A stretch of 64,000 nucleotides of DNA from Bothriochloa decipiens. Taxonomy: Eukaryota; Streptophyta; Magnoliopsida; Poales; Poaceae. Both the position numbers and the translations under genes were made by a program. The notes below the pieces were generated by a model. That model was not told where the DNA came from, made no database searches, and saw only the letters and a list, made by a program, of their open reading frames with translations. This document shows, piece after piece, positions 11,091 through 21,002 of the stretch (its first letter is position 1; every line of letters starts with the position of its first letter). The stretch covers positions 57,295,671-57,359,670 of the forward strand of contig CM041631.1 of the NCBI GenBank assembly GCA_023333625.1, given 5' to 3'.

Positions 11091-13290
11091 TGTAAGGTCT
11101 TAGATGGCTAGAGGGGGGTGAATAGCCAATTTAAATTTCTACAAATATACTAGACAAAAACTTGTTTGTAAAACAAATGGTGATAACCGTAGTTTGCCTA
11201 GCCTAGAAGGTGAGCAAGCCTCCTAATGATAGTTCTAAATAAATTATGATCTCTATATCACTCAAAGGCTAGGTCACTACTTTCTAATCAATGAGCTAGC
11301 AAGATAACCAAATCTACACAAGTTACACAATATATATATGAGAAAGTAAATACAAGAGATAGGTTGTTGATCTTTATAGCGACATTGATGAGTAGAAGGG
11401 CCAATCACCAAGATGTGAAGTGATAAAACATAATATATCAATATGAAAACCAATCACCAGGAGACAAGATTGACACAATGATTTTTCTCCCGAGGTTCAC
11501 TTGTGCACCGACAAGCTAGTCTCCGTTGTGTCGACCTCCACCTAGATGGTTCCTCGGTGTGACCCTCAAGCCACTTGCCCCGCAAGGCACTTCCCCGCAA
11601 GGGAACCGTAAGACACCACTCTCAAGTGAGGTAACTCAATGACATGAGCAATTTACTAGAGTTGCTTTTGGCGCTCTGCCGAGGAAAGCACAAGAACCCC
11701 TTACAAATCAACACCGGAGGTGGGCAAGAATAATCACCAACTCTTCCCAATGCCTCCAACAATCTTCAAGCCGGCTAGGTGATGGTGCTCACCAAAAGTA
11801 ACAAGAAATCACCGGCCAAACAACTCGCAAGTGCCACTAGATGAATCAACTCATGCAATGCACATCGAATCACTCAATCCTCACTTATGATGTGCAACCA
11901 AGCAAGAGAGGATGAGAGGAGGGCTATTTTTCAGCTCAAGGGAATGATGAATGAGTTAGAGAGTCGAGAGCAATGGCCAAGAGCTGGCCACCCACTATTT
12001 ATAACCTCCACCATCCAAACTAGCTGTTGCCCCCTTGGGCAGCCTGCGAAACAAGCGTCGGATGTGCCAGATGGAACTGCCGGACACGTCTGGTGCATTT
12101 AACATCCGCGCGCTAAGAACTTCTTCAAAAACTAGCCGTTGGCCATCACTCCCAACACACCGGACGCGTCTGACGCCTCAAGCGTTAGATGCTCCGCGTT
12201 CACTGTTCACTGTCCAGCGTTTGAATCAGCTGCGCCTCGTGCCAGCGAAGCCAAATGAGGCCAAATGCGTCGGACGCTCCTCTGCAGTAGCGCCGGACGC
12301 GTCCACCTGCGCGGACGCTACTCAAAGAGCTTCGCGCGCAAGGCTGACCTCCGAACGCTAGCGCCAGACGCTGCGCCGCGCCCCGAGCATCCAGCTAGCA
12401 CTCCAGCCAGCGAGCCAGCCTGCCTGCCACATCCCTCATGCACCGTACGCACCCGGACAGCTTCCGGCGCTCTGGTGCGCCGCGTCCGACGCCTAGAAAG
12501 TAGCACTTTCAAGCCCGCGTCGATGCCAACTTTTCCCAACAAATTTTGCATCTGACGCTATAGAAAATATGCATCTAATTTTCCCAAAAGCGCCAAATCC
12601 GCCGCGAGAGGAACCCAAACCCATCTCAACCCTACAAACATCATCACCTTTGCAAATGTGCTAACACCACCAAGTGTACAACTCCATGTGCTCGTGTGTT
12701 AGCATTTTCATAATCATTTTCAAAGGTTTTCATGATCACTAGGTTATATATGCATCTACATGATATGATCAACCTAGTGGCACCCATGCATCGAGTAACC
12801 GATAAGATTTCCCCTCTTAATAGTTTAGCTATCGATCCTAAACCACTCACACCCTCTATGGTGTCTTGAGTGCAAAATAAAATAGTCTTATAGGTTATAC
12901 CTTTGCCTTGAGCCTATTTTGCTTTTCCATCAACCGCCAAGTCTTTACATGATATGTGACATTCCACGTCATCATGCAACCGTTTTGGTCCATCGATCTC
13001 AATATTACTTGCTCTTCTCCGTTGGTCAGTCCATCGGCGCCAAATCTTGCCCAAGCTTTACCGTCGCACGGTCCTTCGCTTCGAAGCCTCAACTTGCCCT
13101 TCACACTTTCAACCGGTCCATCGAGCCAAGCCCATCTTGATCTTCACCATGCTTAGGTTACATAACTTCATGTCATGACTCATCATCGAGCTTCACTTGG
13201 CATGAACTACCTTTCTCTAAATCATCTACTTATAAACAAGGTTAGTCCTTAGGTTTTATCAATTATCCAAAACCAAATCGAGGACTTTCA
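11091..13290 (-). repeat. Full 5' LTR of copia element 2 (2.2 kb)
   Basis: On the plus strand it begins TGTAAGGTCTTAGATGG and ends CGAGGACTTTCA, giving TG..CA ends on the minus strand. A polypurine-type tract (AAAAAGGGAAGAA on minus) lies directly outside the right edge at 13,291-13,305. The sequence 12,420-13,290 is absent from the left LTR. Between about 12,040 and 12,540 it is GC-rich with many CGGACGC-like words, which explains the chance open frames there. Confidence 0.8.
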
Positions 13291-13483
13291 TTCTTCCCTT
13301 TTTAGTAATTGATGACAACCTCACAAAGATGATTTTATAATAAAATTTTTGAACTTATCATGCTTGTTCAAGCAATTTGAATCGTGAATAAGATTTGGAC
13401 AATCATCACAAATTTGGTTTTGGTAGGATTAGCTCCCCCTACATATATGCATAGAGTTATTGGAAGCTTTGCATATATGTATC
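13291..13483 (-). repeat. Extra copia 3' internal fragment beyond the 5' LTR
   Basis: This segment carries the polypurine tract and then matches 4,709-4,865, including GCTCCCCCTA at 13,432-13,441. That sequence belongs upstream of a 3' LTR, not outside a 5' LTR. So the LTR at 11,091-13,290 is flanked on both sides by internal sequence, as in tandem or recombined elements. Similarity stops at about 13,483. Confidence 0.75.
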
Positions 13484-14088
13484 GAATTCATTTTTCCTAT
13501 TCATTCAGGATTGTGAGCTGTGTGTCATTTGGTGTTGAGGTCTGTGATTGTGGACACCGGAGAAAAGGAGACTGATGAGACCGCGTACGAGGGCTGGATC
13601 AGCGATTTGGATGTGCTCAGTCTTCGTTAACACCAATAGCATTGCAGTTCAGAGCGGTGGCAAAAAGCTTGCGTACTGGCAAAAAGCTTTGCTTGCACTC
13701 CAGTTTATTCCAATCCACATGAAGTTGGAAGGGGTTCCTCCCAACCTCACGTGAATCGAGGTAGATTAGATTGCTTCCAAATTTAATACTGTAGTCGGTA
13801 TACCAAAAGCGCATATTATATATAGAAAAACATAGATAGTTAGCAAATCCCTCTTCTATCGTCATTCAGGCTCGACCTGTACCCTTCACATCCTAACTTA
13901 TGACCGATTCTTTCAACGTAACGGGAAGGAACCAATCATTCGAACCTCATGGGAAAACTGGAATGGAGTGGAATGTGCGGATTTTTTATTGCAAGGAAAC
14001 GCTGAATCATATACTTCTGTCCAAAGGCAAAAGGGCATTGACAGAGTGTGCACGTGTGGGATTTAATTTCGATATCTGGTACGCACAC
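13484..14088. other. Intergenic, nothing recognised
   Basis: No coding signal or repeat family recognised. A short direct repeat (GGCAAAAAGCTT) occurs near 13,650-13,690. The open frames here are short and show no domain. Confidence 0.4.
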
Positions 14089-14254
14089 CTCCTTACGTAG
14101 CACTTTTTTTTTTTGACTGAAGTCAACAAGGAAAACCCTATTCTATTTTTTTTAATTTTTTAATTTTTTAAATTCGCTCCCACGAAGAGTCAAACGCTAC
14201 TCAGGTGCTCTAACCACTAGGCTAGAGGCTCTTTCGCTCCTTACATAGCACTTT
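14089..14254 (-). mobile_element. tRNA-derived SINE with 18-bp target duplication
   Basis: Read on the minus strand the body (14,107-14,236) starts with an A-box-like GCCTAGTGGTTAG (14,210-14,222) and a degenerate B box (GTTTGACTCTTCG, 14,183-14,195), then GTGGGAGCGAATTT, as I remember from Au-type/OsSN SINEs of grasses, and ends in an A-rich tail (poly-T on plus at 14,104-14,114). The flanks are direct repeats CTCCTTACGTAGCACTTT (14,089-14,106) and CTCCTTACATAGCACTTT (14,237-14,254), one mismatch in 18. Such long duplications are typical of LINE-driven retroposition. Confidence 0.8.
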
Positions 14255-15346
14255 ATAGTTGCAAAATACATACACACAACTCTCTTCTCCATCTCTGGCA
14301 TCCTCGCTCCTTCCCATCTACCCCCTCCCTCACCGCCACCACCCCACCACAGCGAGCTAGGGTTTTACCAGAGCTCCGGTGAAACCCCCTTCCACCATGG
14401 CCGGAGCACCTCCGCCCCGACCTAGGCTGACCGCCCCTGCCGCCGCCAGCTCCCCTAAAACGACCCATCGACCATCCCAACCACCCGCCAGCTCCCCTAA
14501 ACTGGGGTGGTGGGAAGAAAACAAAATTTAGAACTTCCCTGTTACACTAATCCATGTGCTATATAACTATAGACTCGTGTTTTCTATTATATATGTTGCA
14601 TATTCTACTACTGAATAGGTGTATAGTCATAAAGCATTCTAACATTTTGTTTAGAAAAAATATACTTCGCGTTTAAGTCTATAAATACATTTTAGCAAAA
14701 TATTGGCTAAATTTCGTAAATTTCTATGGCGGCTGAAAATAGTATACCAAAATTTAAATTCACTTAAAGATTGTTTCAATCCTTGGACTTGCATTCATTC
14801 TAATTCTAGTAATTATAATTTAGACACAAATAAATTAAGCTAATATGATTCTATATGGAATGTATTTGTATATTACTGTAAGGCATACAAGGAAAATACG
14901 TATATGTTCATTTTTACTGTAAGAAGCAGGTTGAAAAACGTGTTATAAGTTGAGAGTAGAGACATAGCATGGTGATACGTAGAATCAATTTTCATCTCTC
15001 GCCCTATAAAGTTGACATATGCTTATTCGTGGACCTATGAAAGTTGTGGATGTCAAATTCCAAACCACATAGCTTAACTTATCAAGTATATTTCAGTTCA
15101 AACGGTACCTTATACGTTATTTAGTAACGTTACATGGTATACTAATAATAGCGATCTTAATTTGTGTCTAGCAGTTGCTACGACACTCATCCAGTGTAGA
15201 ATAACAAACATGAGGAGTTCGACCCCCAATACAGCAGAAGCGCTTGTTATCTCTGCATGGAAGACCACATTTATTTTGAACACATAGTGCTCCTGTTCTT
15301 GGTATAATTACTTCTTCAGCTGGAGTTGGAACTGGAGCACCGACTT
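14255..15346. other. AT-rich intergenic sequence
   Basis: 14,270-14,520 is C-rich with a repeated GCCAGCTCCCCTAAA word (14,446 and 14,486) and may be gene debris. The remainder to 15,346 is AT-rich without recognisable features. A GAGTTCGACCCCC word at 15,217 resembles a B box but lacks a convincing partner. Confidence 0.4.
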
Positions 15347-15470
15347 CTGCCCTATTCGCTTGGTCGTTTCTGGCTGCCTGGTTCTGGCTGCTGCTAATTT
15401 TTTGTGAGAGAAAAATACTGTTGAATGGCTGGCTGATTTGGCTGATAAGTTCAAACGAACAGGCTGTTCA
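15347..15470. mobile_element. MITE (TTCGCTTGG / CGAACAGG termini)
   Basis: Left end CCTATTCGCTTGGTCG and right end TTCAAACGAACAGG are imperfect inverted repeats; the interior contains repeated CTGGCTG and GAATGGCTGGCTG and a GTGAGAGAAAAATACTG core. This matches a short nonautonomous DNA element common in Panicoid grasses, as I remember it. A clear target duplication was not found, so the superfamily is not assigned. Confidence 0.6.
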
Positions 15471-16534
15471 TCTATACCAATGGCTTCACCTATATGTAAA
15501 AGGTAGAGGATATAAGCCTTCTACCAACAAAAAATGGCTCACGGGAATAATTGTAAAATATTTAAGCAACAGATTCAGATTATTGTAGACATGTCTGCAT
15601 TATTTGAGTAATTTAACATATTTGATATATCTCCCATTATGCTCTCAACTTTGCTAGCCAACTAGGAATAGCTCCACCATGATAGAGACAATGAACTAGT
15701 ACCAAACAAGCCTTTAGCTAACAATTTATACTCCTTTCTCATTACAATAAAAACCTAAAGTAACTTATAAACCTAAATTACCTGCATTTTCATTAAAAAA
15801 AATTTCAATGCTTCTAAATTACTCACTTGTAAAGTTATAAATTAATATATAAAAAAATAGGGTAAATCAAGGCATGCAGTAAACATGACTCACTATGCTA
15901 ACCATGTACATACTCAGGTGTAGTGCGAGCGATAGCACCCCTTTGATTTCAGAACGTTATTTTTTTTTGTCAGCCGGTAATAGCTTCTTGTATATAAACT
16001 CTTCCTTTCAAAACAAAGATACACATGCGTATTCGAGAAAAAAGAAGCAATGCACATTGATTTAATACAGGGCTAAAACACTAAGGTCTTATATTCAGCT
16101 TCAAAAGCCTGGACGATGCACCGTTTCTTTTGTAGGGCCTTGGAGCGGGGTGGTGGTTGTCTGCGAACGTGAGACGGAGGACAGGGGAATCTTCTGTTCT
16201 ATTATTTGTAAAAAGAAGAGAGAAAAAAATAGAAAGGGAAGAATGCATCAGCATCGGCCGGTTGTTCGGTGTGAAACGCCTGCACGCACCACAGATGCTT
16301 AATTGGTCATTAAGCTTGATTAGTACATATGGTGCTAAAAAACGGCTAGCCTCCATGTCGCGAAGGAGATCGGAGAAAAGGTCAGACGTTCTCAAAGTCC
16401 AATTGTGCTCTTCATTTGGCACCATCAATCAATCAATATGGGACCGACAGCGCGCGGCCCAGACGAGAGAGAAGAGCAGACAGCCCACCCACCAACGACA
16501 AACAAGACCGAGCGCGGCCCGCCACCACAGCCAG
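15471..16534. other. Intergenic, nothing recognised
   Basis: AT-rich to about 16,080, then mixed composition. Overlapping opposite-strand open frames at 16,080-16,590 show no domain. Confidence 0.4.
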
Positions 16535-16544
16535 AGAAAGCGAG

Positions 16545-16891
16545 GAATTTTTTTTATTTTTAATTTTTTAAAAAAAAATTTACAATTTTAATTTTTTGTT
16601 TCGAAATATGACAGAACTAGTCATCCATAATGGGCGTCTTTTAAAAAACGCCCACTGTGTGGGCGTTATATATAATGTGGCACAGGACCGGCCGCCGCCG
16701 GTGCCGCTTTGCGGGCGGCACCTGGCGCCCAAAAAACGCCCACTGCGTGGGCGTTTTTTGGTGGCGGCGTTTTTTGGACGCCGGCGGGGCACTTTTGCAG
16801 GCGGCCCCCTGGCGCGCAAAAAACGCCCCACACAGTGGACGTTTTTTGGGCTCCGCCTATATATACCCAGCCCCCCTCTTTCAGATTTTTG
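16545..16891 (+). repeat. Left TIR of the Mutator-like element, hairpin-rich
   Basis: Contains three near-palindromes built from AAAAAACGCCCAC and GTGGGCGTTTTTT (near 16,635-16,668, 16,731-16,760 and 16,819-16,850), separated by GC-rich sequence. The inner end carries TATA-like CTATATATACCC (about 16,857) followed by the mobile-domain reading frame. Thus the TIR probably served as promoter for the inward gene. Confidence 0.75.
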
Positions 16892-17400
16892 ACGCTTCAG
16901 GACGTTGCGTTCTTGCTTGGCCTTCCCCTTGCTGGCGATGCCGTCGGGCCAGTCGACGGACTTCATGATTGGCGAGACGACATTATGGCCCACTTCGGCC
17001 ACGTGCCGCGTCACCCTGCACTTCCAACTATGAGCAGCCTCCCTCCGTACACGATCATGGGCCCGTCGCAGCAGTGGCTCATGTAGTTTATCGTATGGCC
17101 AATTTGAAAAGAATTTTATCAATTTGCAGTTGTACTCAACTTTATTAACTGTATCTTTTTCAGTGCGATCAGCTACACCCAGAGGCTGACGTGTACTCTG
17201 TGCGACGGAGCTTGGAGGCCTACTTGTTGTGGCTTTTTGGCTGGGTCATGTTCACCAGCAGCGCGGGACATGCCGTCGACAAGGTCATGATCCCCTACGC
17301 GCGCGCGATCGCTGATGCTGACGAGGGAGCAGTGCCATAGTGGAGCTGGGGATCCGCAGTACTGGCGGCGACGTACAAGGGGCTTATTCCCCGTCGGTTC
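16889..17400 (+). pseudogene. Plant mobile domain (PMD) gene fragment
   Basis: Starting right after the TIR, the plus strand reads LTLQDVAFLLGLPLAG (16,889 on), a typical PMD stretch. It continues to GPSQQWLM, a TAG at 17,084, then FI. A GT at 17,093 and TTTTTCAG at 17,156-17,163 bound a plausible 71-bp intron. Phase is kept into CDQLHPEADVYSVRRSLEAY, then LLWLFGWVMFTSSAGH, AVDKVMIPYARAIAD, a TAG at 17,337 and WSWGSAVLAATYKGL. PMDs occur in plant MULEs, some gypsy elements and the MAIN/MAIL host proteins. Two TAG codons make it a pseudogene; the N-terminal part is missing or lies in the TIR. Confidence 0.75.
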
Positions 17401-17497
17401 CTTATTCGTACCCTTTCGAACACAACTAATACATTCCAAAATTATAAGTCCGCTAGGACGATGAGCTACTAATCCGAATTCATCTAACAAAACGGCC

Positions 17498-19015
17498 CTA
17501 ATAATCCGAAACATAACCGGGAAGCAAGTCTTCATCTTCAGAACCACTATCCTCTCTCACAAACTCATAGGTACGGCTACGCTCAGCTGCGTTGGCCTCT
17601 TCTTCCTTTTTTTTGTAGTAAGCGGCCTCCAAGTCATCGAGGGCTTGGGTGAACGCTTCATCATACTCCTCTTCTTCCTTTTTTTTGTAGTAAGCGGCCT
17701 CCAAGTCATCGAGGGCTTGGGTGAATGCTTCATCATACTCCTCGTCCTCGTCGTTCATCGGCATCTCCGCCTCCGCCATCTTCTGCTTCATCTTCGCATC
17801 AGCACTCCTCTTTTCGGCGTCCTCCATCTTCTCCCTCGCATGCAAGGATGCTTCCTCTTCTCTCTTCTTTTTTCATGCATCATAGTCTTTCTTCCACCGA
17901 GCAGCACTTGGGGTTTGGACACACAATCGTCGGGCATAGTCAACCTGTGCTCGCTTCCGCATCTTAATGTAGTTGTCCACAAGCTGAGTACCAGACCTGA
18001 ACTTCAGGTCCATTAGTTGCTTTTGCTTCAGTGTATCCATGTATTCCCTGCGGTCTTCACCATGGGCAAAAACCTTCCACTTGCATTTCCTAAGGCTCTG
18101 TGATTGAACGGAACAATTTAAAGTCAACAAATACAAAAAGTTTGGATATCAAGTGAGCAACAAGTGGAACAAAAGGACCTCATCGTAATCAACCATATGG
18201 CCGCACCAATAGCCTATTCCAAGCTCCGATGGTAGTAGGCCATACTACGCTTTGACACCATATTTGCACAACACAGGAGGCTTGGGGGTAACCACTTTTC
18301 TCTTCTTGTCCACCTTCGGCTCGGGCCATTTGTTCTTTGGACCCCACAGCCACTCCCTGAAGTTATATTTCCGCAACAAGGTATACCCACCTACAATGTA
18401 AAATGTTAGTACATGCACAAATACTAAGAAAGCCATGACCGTATACAATTTGCACTTACTCCGGCGGGGTTAGGACATTCGAACTCGTTAGGCCTATCTG
18501 AACTTATTACAGAATAATCTCCGCATTCGCAACGAGGCGGAGATTCAAGCCGTCTCAATTGGGCTATTTTCTTCTCCTCGTCTGTCATTGGGGGGCTCAG
18601 GGGGAGGTGTCACCCACCGCTAGAATTGATCGGGTGGATTATGCTTCCCTTTCCACCATTCGTCAAACTGGAGATACCTTGGGTCGAATTTGTCTGGACC
18701 GTCAATCCACTGAAAGAAAAAGCACCGCTCATGGGCCTACAAAACATGATTGCTAACGACATTGTTAGAGATACAAGAGCTGCAATTACTAGCATTGAAT
18801 AAAGACGCAGTGACAGAGGTGCAATTACTTACATTGAATCCACCGCATGTGTAGTAGCAACGGGCAGCTGTGTCCTCATGGCGAGATTGGCCAATATCAG
18901 CCGGTTCTCCACAGTCACAATTTGGGACAGGGACTGCAGGAGGAACAGGAGCATCCTTGCTAGACACGTCGGGATACAATTCTCTAGGGCGACCTCGTTT
19001 TTTCCAAAACTCCGT
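17498..19015 (-). pseudogene. zf-GRF-rich protein fragment, multi-exon, decayed
   Basis: Minus-strand reading: a basic KKRGRPRELYP lead (about 19,005), then a first C-x-CGEP finger with CYYTCG at 18,925-18,840. Splice-like sites lead to RCFFFQWIDGPDKFDP and then WVTPPPEPP. A second finger reads CECGDYSVISS..CPNP, an intron follows, then a third (CKYGVKA..YGLLPSELGIGYWCGH). After a further intron, SLRKCKWKVFAHGEDRREY runs into a charged C-terminus ending at 17,498. This resembles zf-GRF proteins abundant in grass transposons. In-frame stops occur after DQF, VKA and KKDYDA, plus a frameshift near 18,595. A 24-aa unit (EYDEAFTQALDDLEAAYYKK..) is duplicated at 17,580-17,735. Confidence 0.65.
17580..17735 (-). 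repeat. 72-bp coding tandem duplication
   Basis: Two near-identical 72-bp units encode the same 24-residue acidic helix (EYDEAFTQALDDLEAAYYKK plus KEEE-type tail) in the C-terminus of the zf-GRF fragment. The unit length is a multiple of three, so the reading frame is kept. Confidence 0.85.
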
Positions 19016-19030
19016 CCGTCACAAGTTTTG

Positions 19031-19338
19031 CATATCTATTCAGAGAAAATACGATATTCGTCATATTTCAAATCATGTAATCCATTGTTTAAAGCATAGC
19101 ATAAACATCATTATTCCTAAACCCTACACTCTAAACCCTAAACCCTAAACATATCTATTCAGAGAAAATACGATATTCGTCATATTTCAAATCATGCAAT
19201 CCTATTGTTTAAAGCATAGCATAAACATCATTATTTCTAAATCCTAAATATATCTATTTAGAGAAAATACGATATTCGTCACATTTCAAATCATGCAATC
19301 CATTGTTTAAAGCATAGAAGAAACATCATTATTTCTAA
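19031..19338. repeat. Three tandem copies of a 100-120-bp unit with telomere-like DNA
   Basis: Units start with CATATCTATTCAGAGAAAAT at 19,031, 19,150 and about 19,249. The first ends in CTAAACCCTACACTCTAAAC plus CCTAAACCCTAAAC (19,117-19,149), that is several CCCTAAA plant-telomere-type repeats; in later copies this tail has shrunk. The array lies between the zf-GRF exons and the right TIR. Confidence 0.85.
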
Positions 19339-19588
19339 CATGAACTGCAATGCTCTAACATCATTATTTATAGATCTAATATACATACTACTCACAGATC
19401 TACCCAGAGTCAACTAAAAACTAAACAACTCTAGTGCACATTATATTTTACTAATGCATAGCAACAGACTTGTAATGTATGAGAAACTTACCTAAAAGCC
19501 GAGGTCTCAAACTGACAGGGCTTCGCCGTTTACTTCCTTCCGCTCCCTCCTCTCCTCTTTCTTTTTTTCTGAAAAATTTAGTGAATAT

Positions 19589-19953
19589 AATGAAAATCTG
19601 AAGAGGGGGGCTGGGTATACATAGGCGCAGCCAAAAAAAGCCCACTCGCCCTTTTGCAGGCGGCCCCTGGCGCGCAAAAAACGCCCACACAGTGGGCGTT
19701 TTTTGGCCGCTCCAAGGCCCGTCCGTAAAACAGCGCGCACTTTTGCAGACGGCCCCCTCGCCACCAAAAAAACACCCACGCAGTGGGCGTTTTTTTGGAC
19801 GCCAGGGGCCGCCCACAAAAGCCGGCACCGGCGGCGGCCGGCCCTGTGCCACTTCACATATAACGCCCACCGTAGACGACTAGTTCTGTCATATTTTGAA
19901 ACAAAAAATTAAAATTGTAAAAAAAATTAAAAAAAATAAAAATAAAAAAATTC
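19589..19953 (-). repeat. Right TIR of the Mutator-like element
   Basis: Reverse complement of the left TIR with scattered differences, again containing AAAAAACGCCCACAC.. and GTGGGCGTTTTTT palindromes (19,674-19,705 and 19,766-19,797). A GTAAGT donor at about 19,491-19,486 just inside the TIR on the minus strand fits a leader exon for the inward minus-strand gene. Confidence 0.75.
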
Positions 19954-20604
19954 AGAAAGCGAGTACCGGTAAGTAGTACTCGTTGTCGAAGTACGTAGCA
20001 TTACTGGTAGTGGTAGTATTTCTGGTTGGGAAAAAAAATCGCAAAGGTCCTGGACACCACACAACACATTCGTACCGACCGGCGGCAGCGAGCCAGACAG
20101 CCCGGCCCAGGCCGTGGCGGAGGCAGGCTTCATCCGGGCGAGGCCGCACCTCGCCAGGCTCTCCGGAACGCACAGGACAGGAACCTCCCTCCTCGGTCCG
20201 TCCCGTCCCGTCCCGTCCCGTTCCTTCCTCCAAGCACCACGGAGAGCAGTAGTAGTACTCCGAGTGTTTGGGTGCTTTCGCTTTCAAGTAGCGTGGGATC
20301 GAGGTCCAAAGTCCATGACAGAAGTGGAGCAACAACGCAACTTCTTCACGTGCTTACGACATTTTCTCGCGTGCTCGAGAAAAGGGGGGAAAAAACGCAA
20401 GGTAAACCATGGCAAACCACCGGAGTAATTCCCATGGCAGAAACGTTTTTAGTTTTTACTATTACTAGTATCTCCCAGCATGGTAAAACAAGGGAGGTCC
20501 GTTTTAAGCATGCACGCGTTCACGCACCTAACTGCCGCCAGCCCACGCCACCCCTCCGGCCTCCCGTAGAAAGAGGACCAGCACTGGCCATCCCCTCCCT
20601 CCAG

Positions 20605-20612
20605 TATATAAA
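20605..20612 (+). promoter_or_regulatory. TATA box of the small gene
   Basis: TATATAAA in a GC-rich promoter context, about 400 bp upstream of the start codon at 21,003. It predicts transcription starting near 20,635-20,645 and a leader of about 360 nt containing CCCTT and GAA repeats. Confidence 0.6.
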
Positions 20613-20861
20613 GGAGGCCGGCCATCTCCTTGCTCTTCCCAGGCATGAGCAGCTCCCCTCTCCTCCGCCGCCGTCCCATGGCCGAAGCGCCCTGCGCGTG
20701 TTCCTGGGACACCTCCTTCCACGAAAAGCTCTAGCAACCAGCAATCCTGGATCCAAATCCAAATCCACAGCTAGGCTAAGTAGGTAACACTAATCATCTT
20801 CCCTTCCCTTCCCTTCCCGTTCGAGATCCAAGAGCAGAGAGAGACGGCCGCTGCAAGGGGG

Positions 20862-20987
20862 GAAGAAGAAGAAGAAGAAGAAGAAGAAGAAGAAGAAGAA
20901 GAAGAAGANNNNNNNNNNGAAGAAGAAGAAGAAGAAGAAGAAGAAGAAGAAGAAGAAGAAGAAGAAGAAGAAGAAGAAGAAGAAGAG
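20862..20987 (+). repeat. (GAA)n microsatellite with 10-base gap
   Basis: A nearly pure GAA array ending 15 bp before the ATG at 21,003. Ten N at 20,909-20,918 mark an assembly gap inside it, so the true repeat number is unknown. It lies in the predicted 5' leader of the small gene. Confidence 0.9.
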
Positions 20988-21002
20988 AAAAGGAGCTGAG
21001 AG

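Larger units (their letters stand above)
3385..13290 (-). mobile_element. Ty1-copia Sirevirus-like retrotransposon (element 2)
   Basis: Minus-strand element of about 9.9 kb: 5' LTR 11,091-13,290, PBS 11,071-11,088, gag, pol, an approximately 1-kb 3' noncoding part with repeated purine tracts, and a truncated 3' LTR 3,385-4,708. Pol order is protease-integrase-RT-RNase H, which defines copia. Two zinc knuckles, an initiator-Met PBS and multiple polypurine tracts point to the Sirevirus (Maximus/SIRE) lineage. Gag and pol carry several stops and frameshifts, so it is inactive. No target duplication can be shown because the right side continues into extra internal sequence. Confidence 0.85.
16535..19963. 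mobile_element. Mutator-like element (3.4 kb) with long TIRs and 10-bp target duplication
   Basis: The direct repeat AGAAAGCGAG lies at 16,535-16,544 and 19,954-19,963. Between them, terminal inverted repeats run from 16,545 to about 16,891 and from about 19,589 to 19,953, starting GAATTTTTTTTATTTTT on both ends. The length of TIRs and a 9-11 bp duplication fit MULEs. TIRs share ACAATTTTAATTTTTTG, ATGACAGAACTAGTC and an inner TATA-like CTATATATACCCAGC. Inside are a plant-mobile-domain remnant (+) and a zf-GRF remnant (-). No transposase was found, so the copy is nonautonomous. Its right end is about 640 bp from the TATA box of the small gene at 21,003. Confidence 0.85.

Noticed and set aside
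15170..15260. Possible second SINE (GAGTTCGACCCCC B-box-like word)
   Set aside because: The A box is weak and there is no poly-A tail or target duplication.
16580..17122. Open frames across the MULE left TIR (and 19,451-19,870 in the right TIR)
   Set aside because: They translate inverted-repeat hairpins and recur in both TIRs; not genes.
19031..19338. Regularly repeated units that might suggest a CRISPR-like array
   Set aside because: Only three direct copies of a whole unit without spacers, in a plant transposon; ordinary tandem duplication.
20026..20787. 253-codon plus-strand open frame
   Set aside because: It runs through the promoter, TATA box and leader of the small gene and is low-complexity. 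Not coding.
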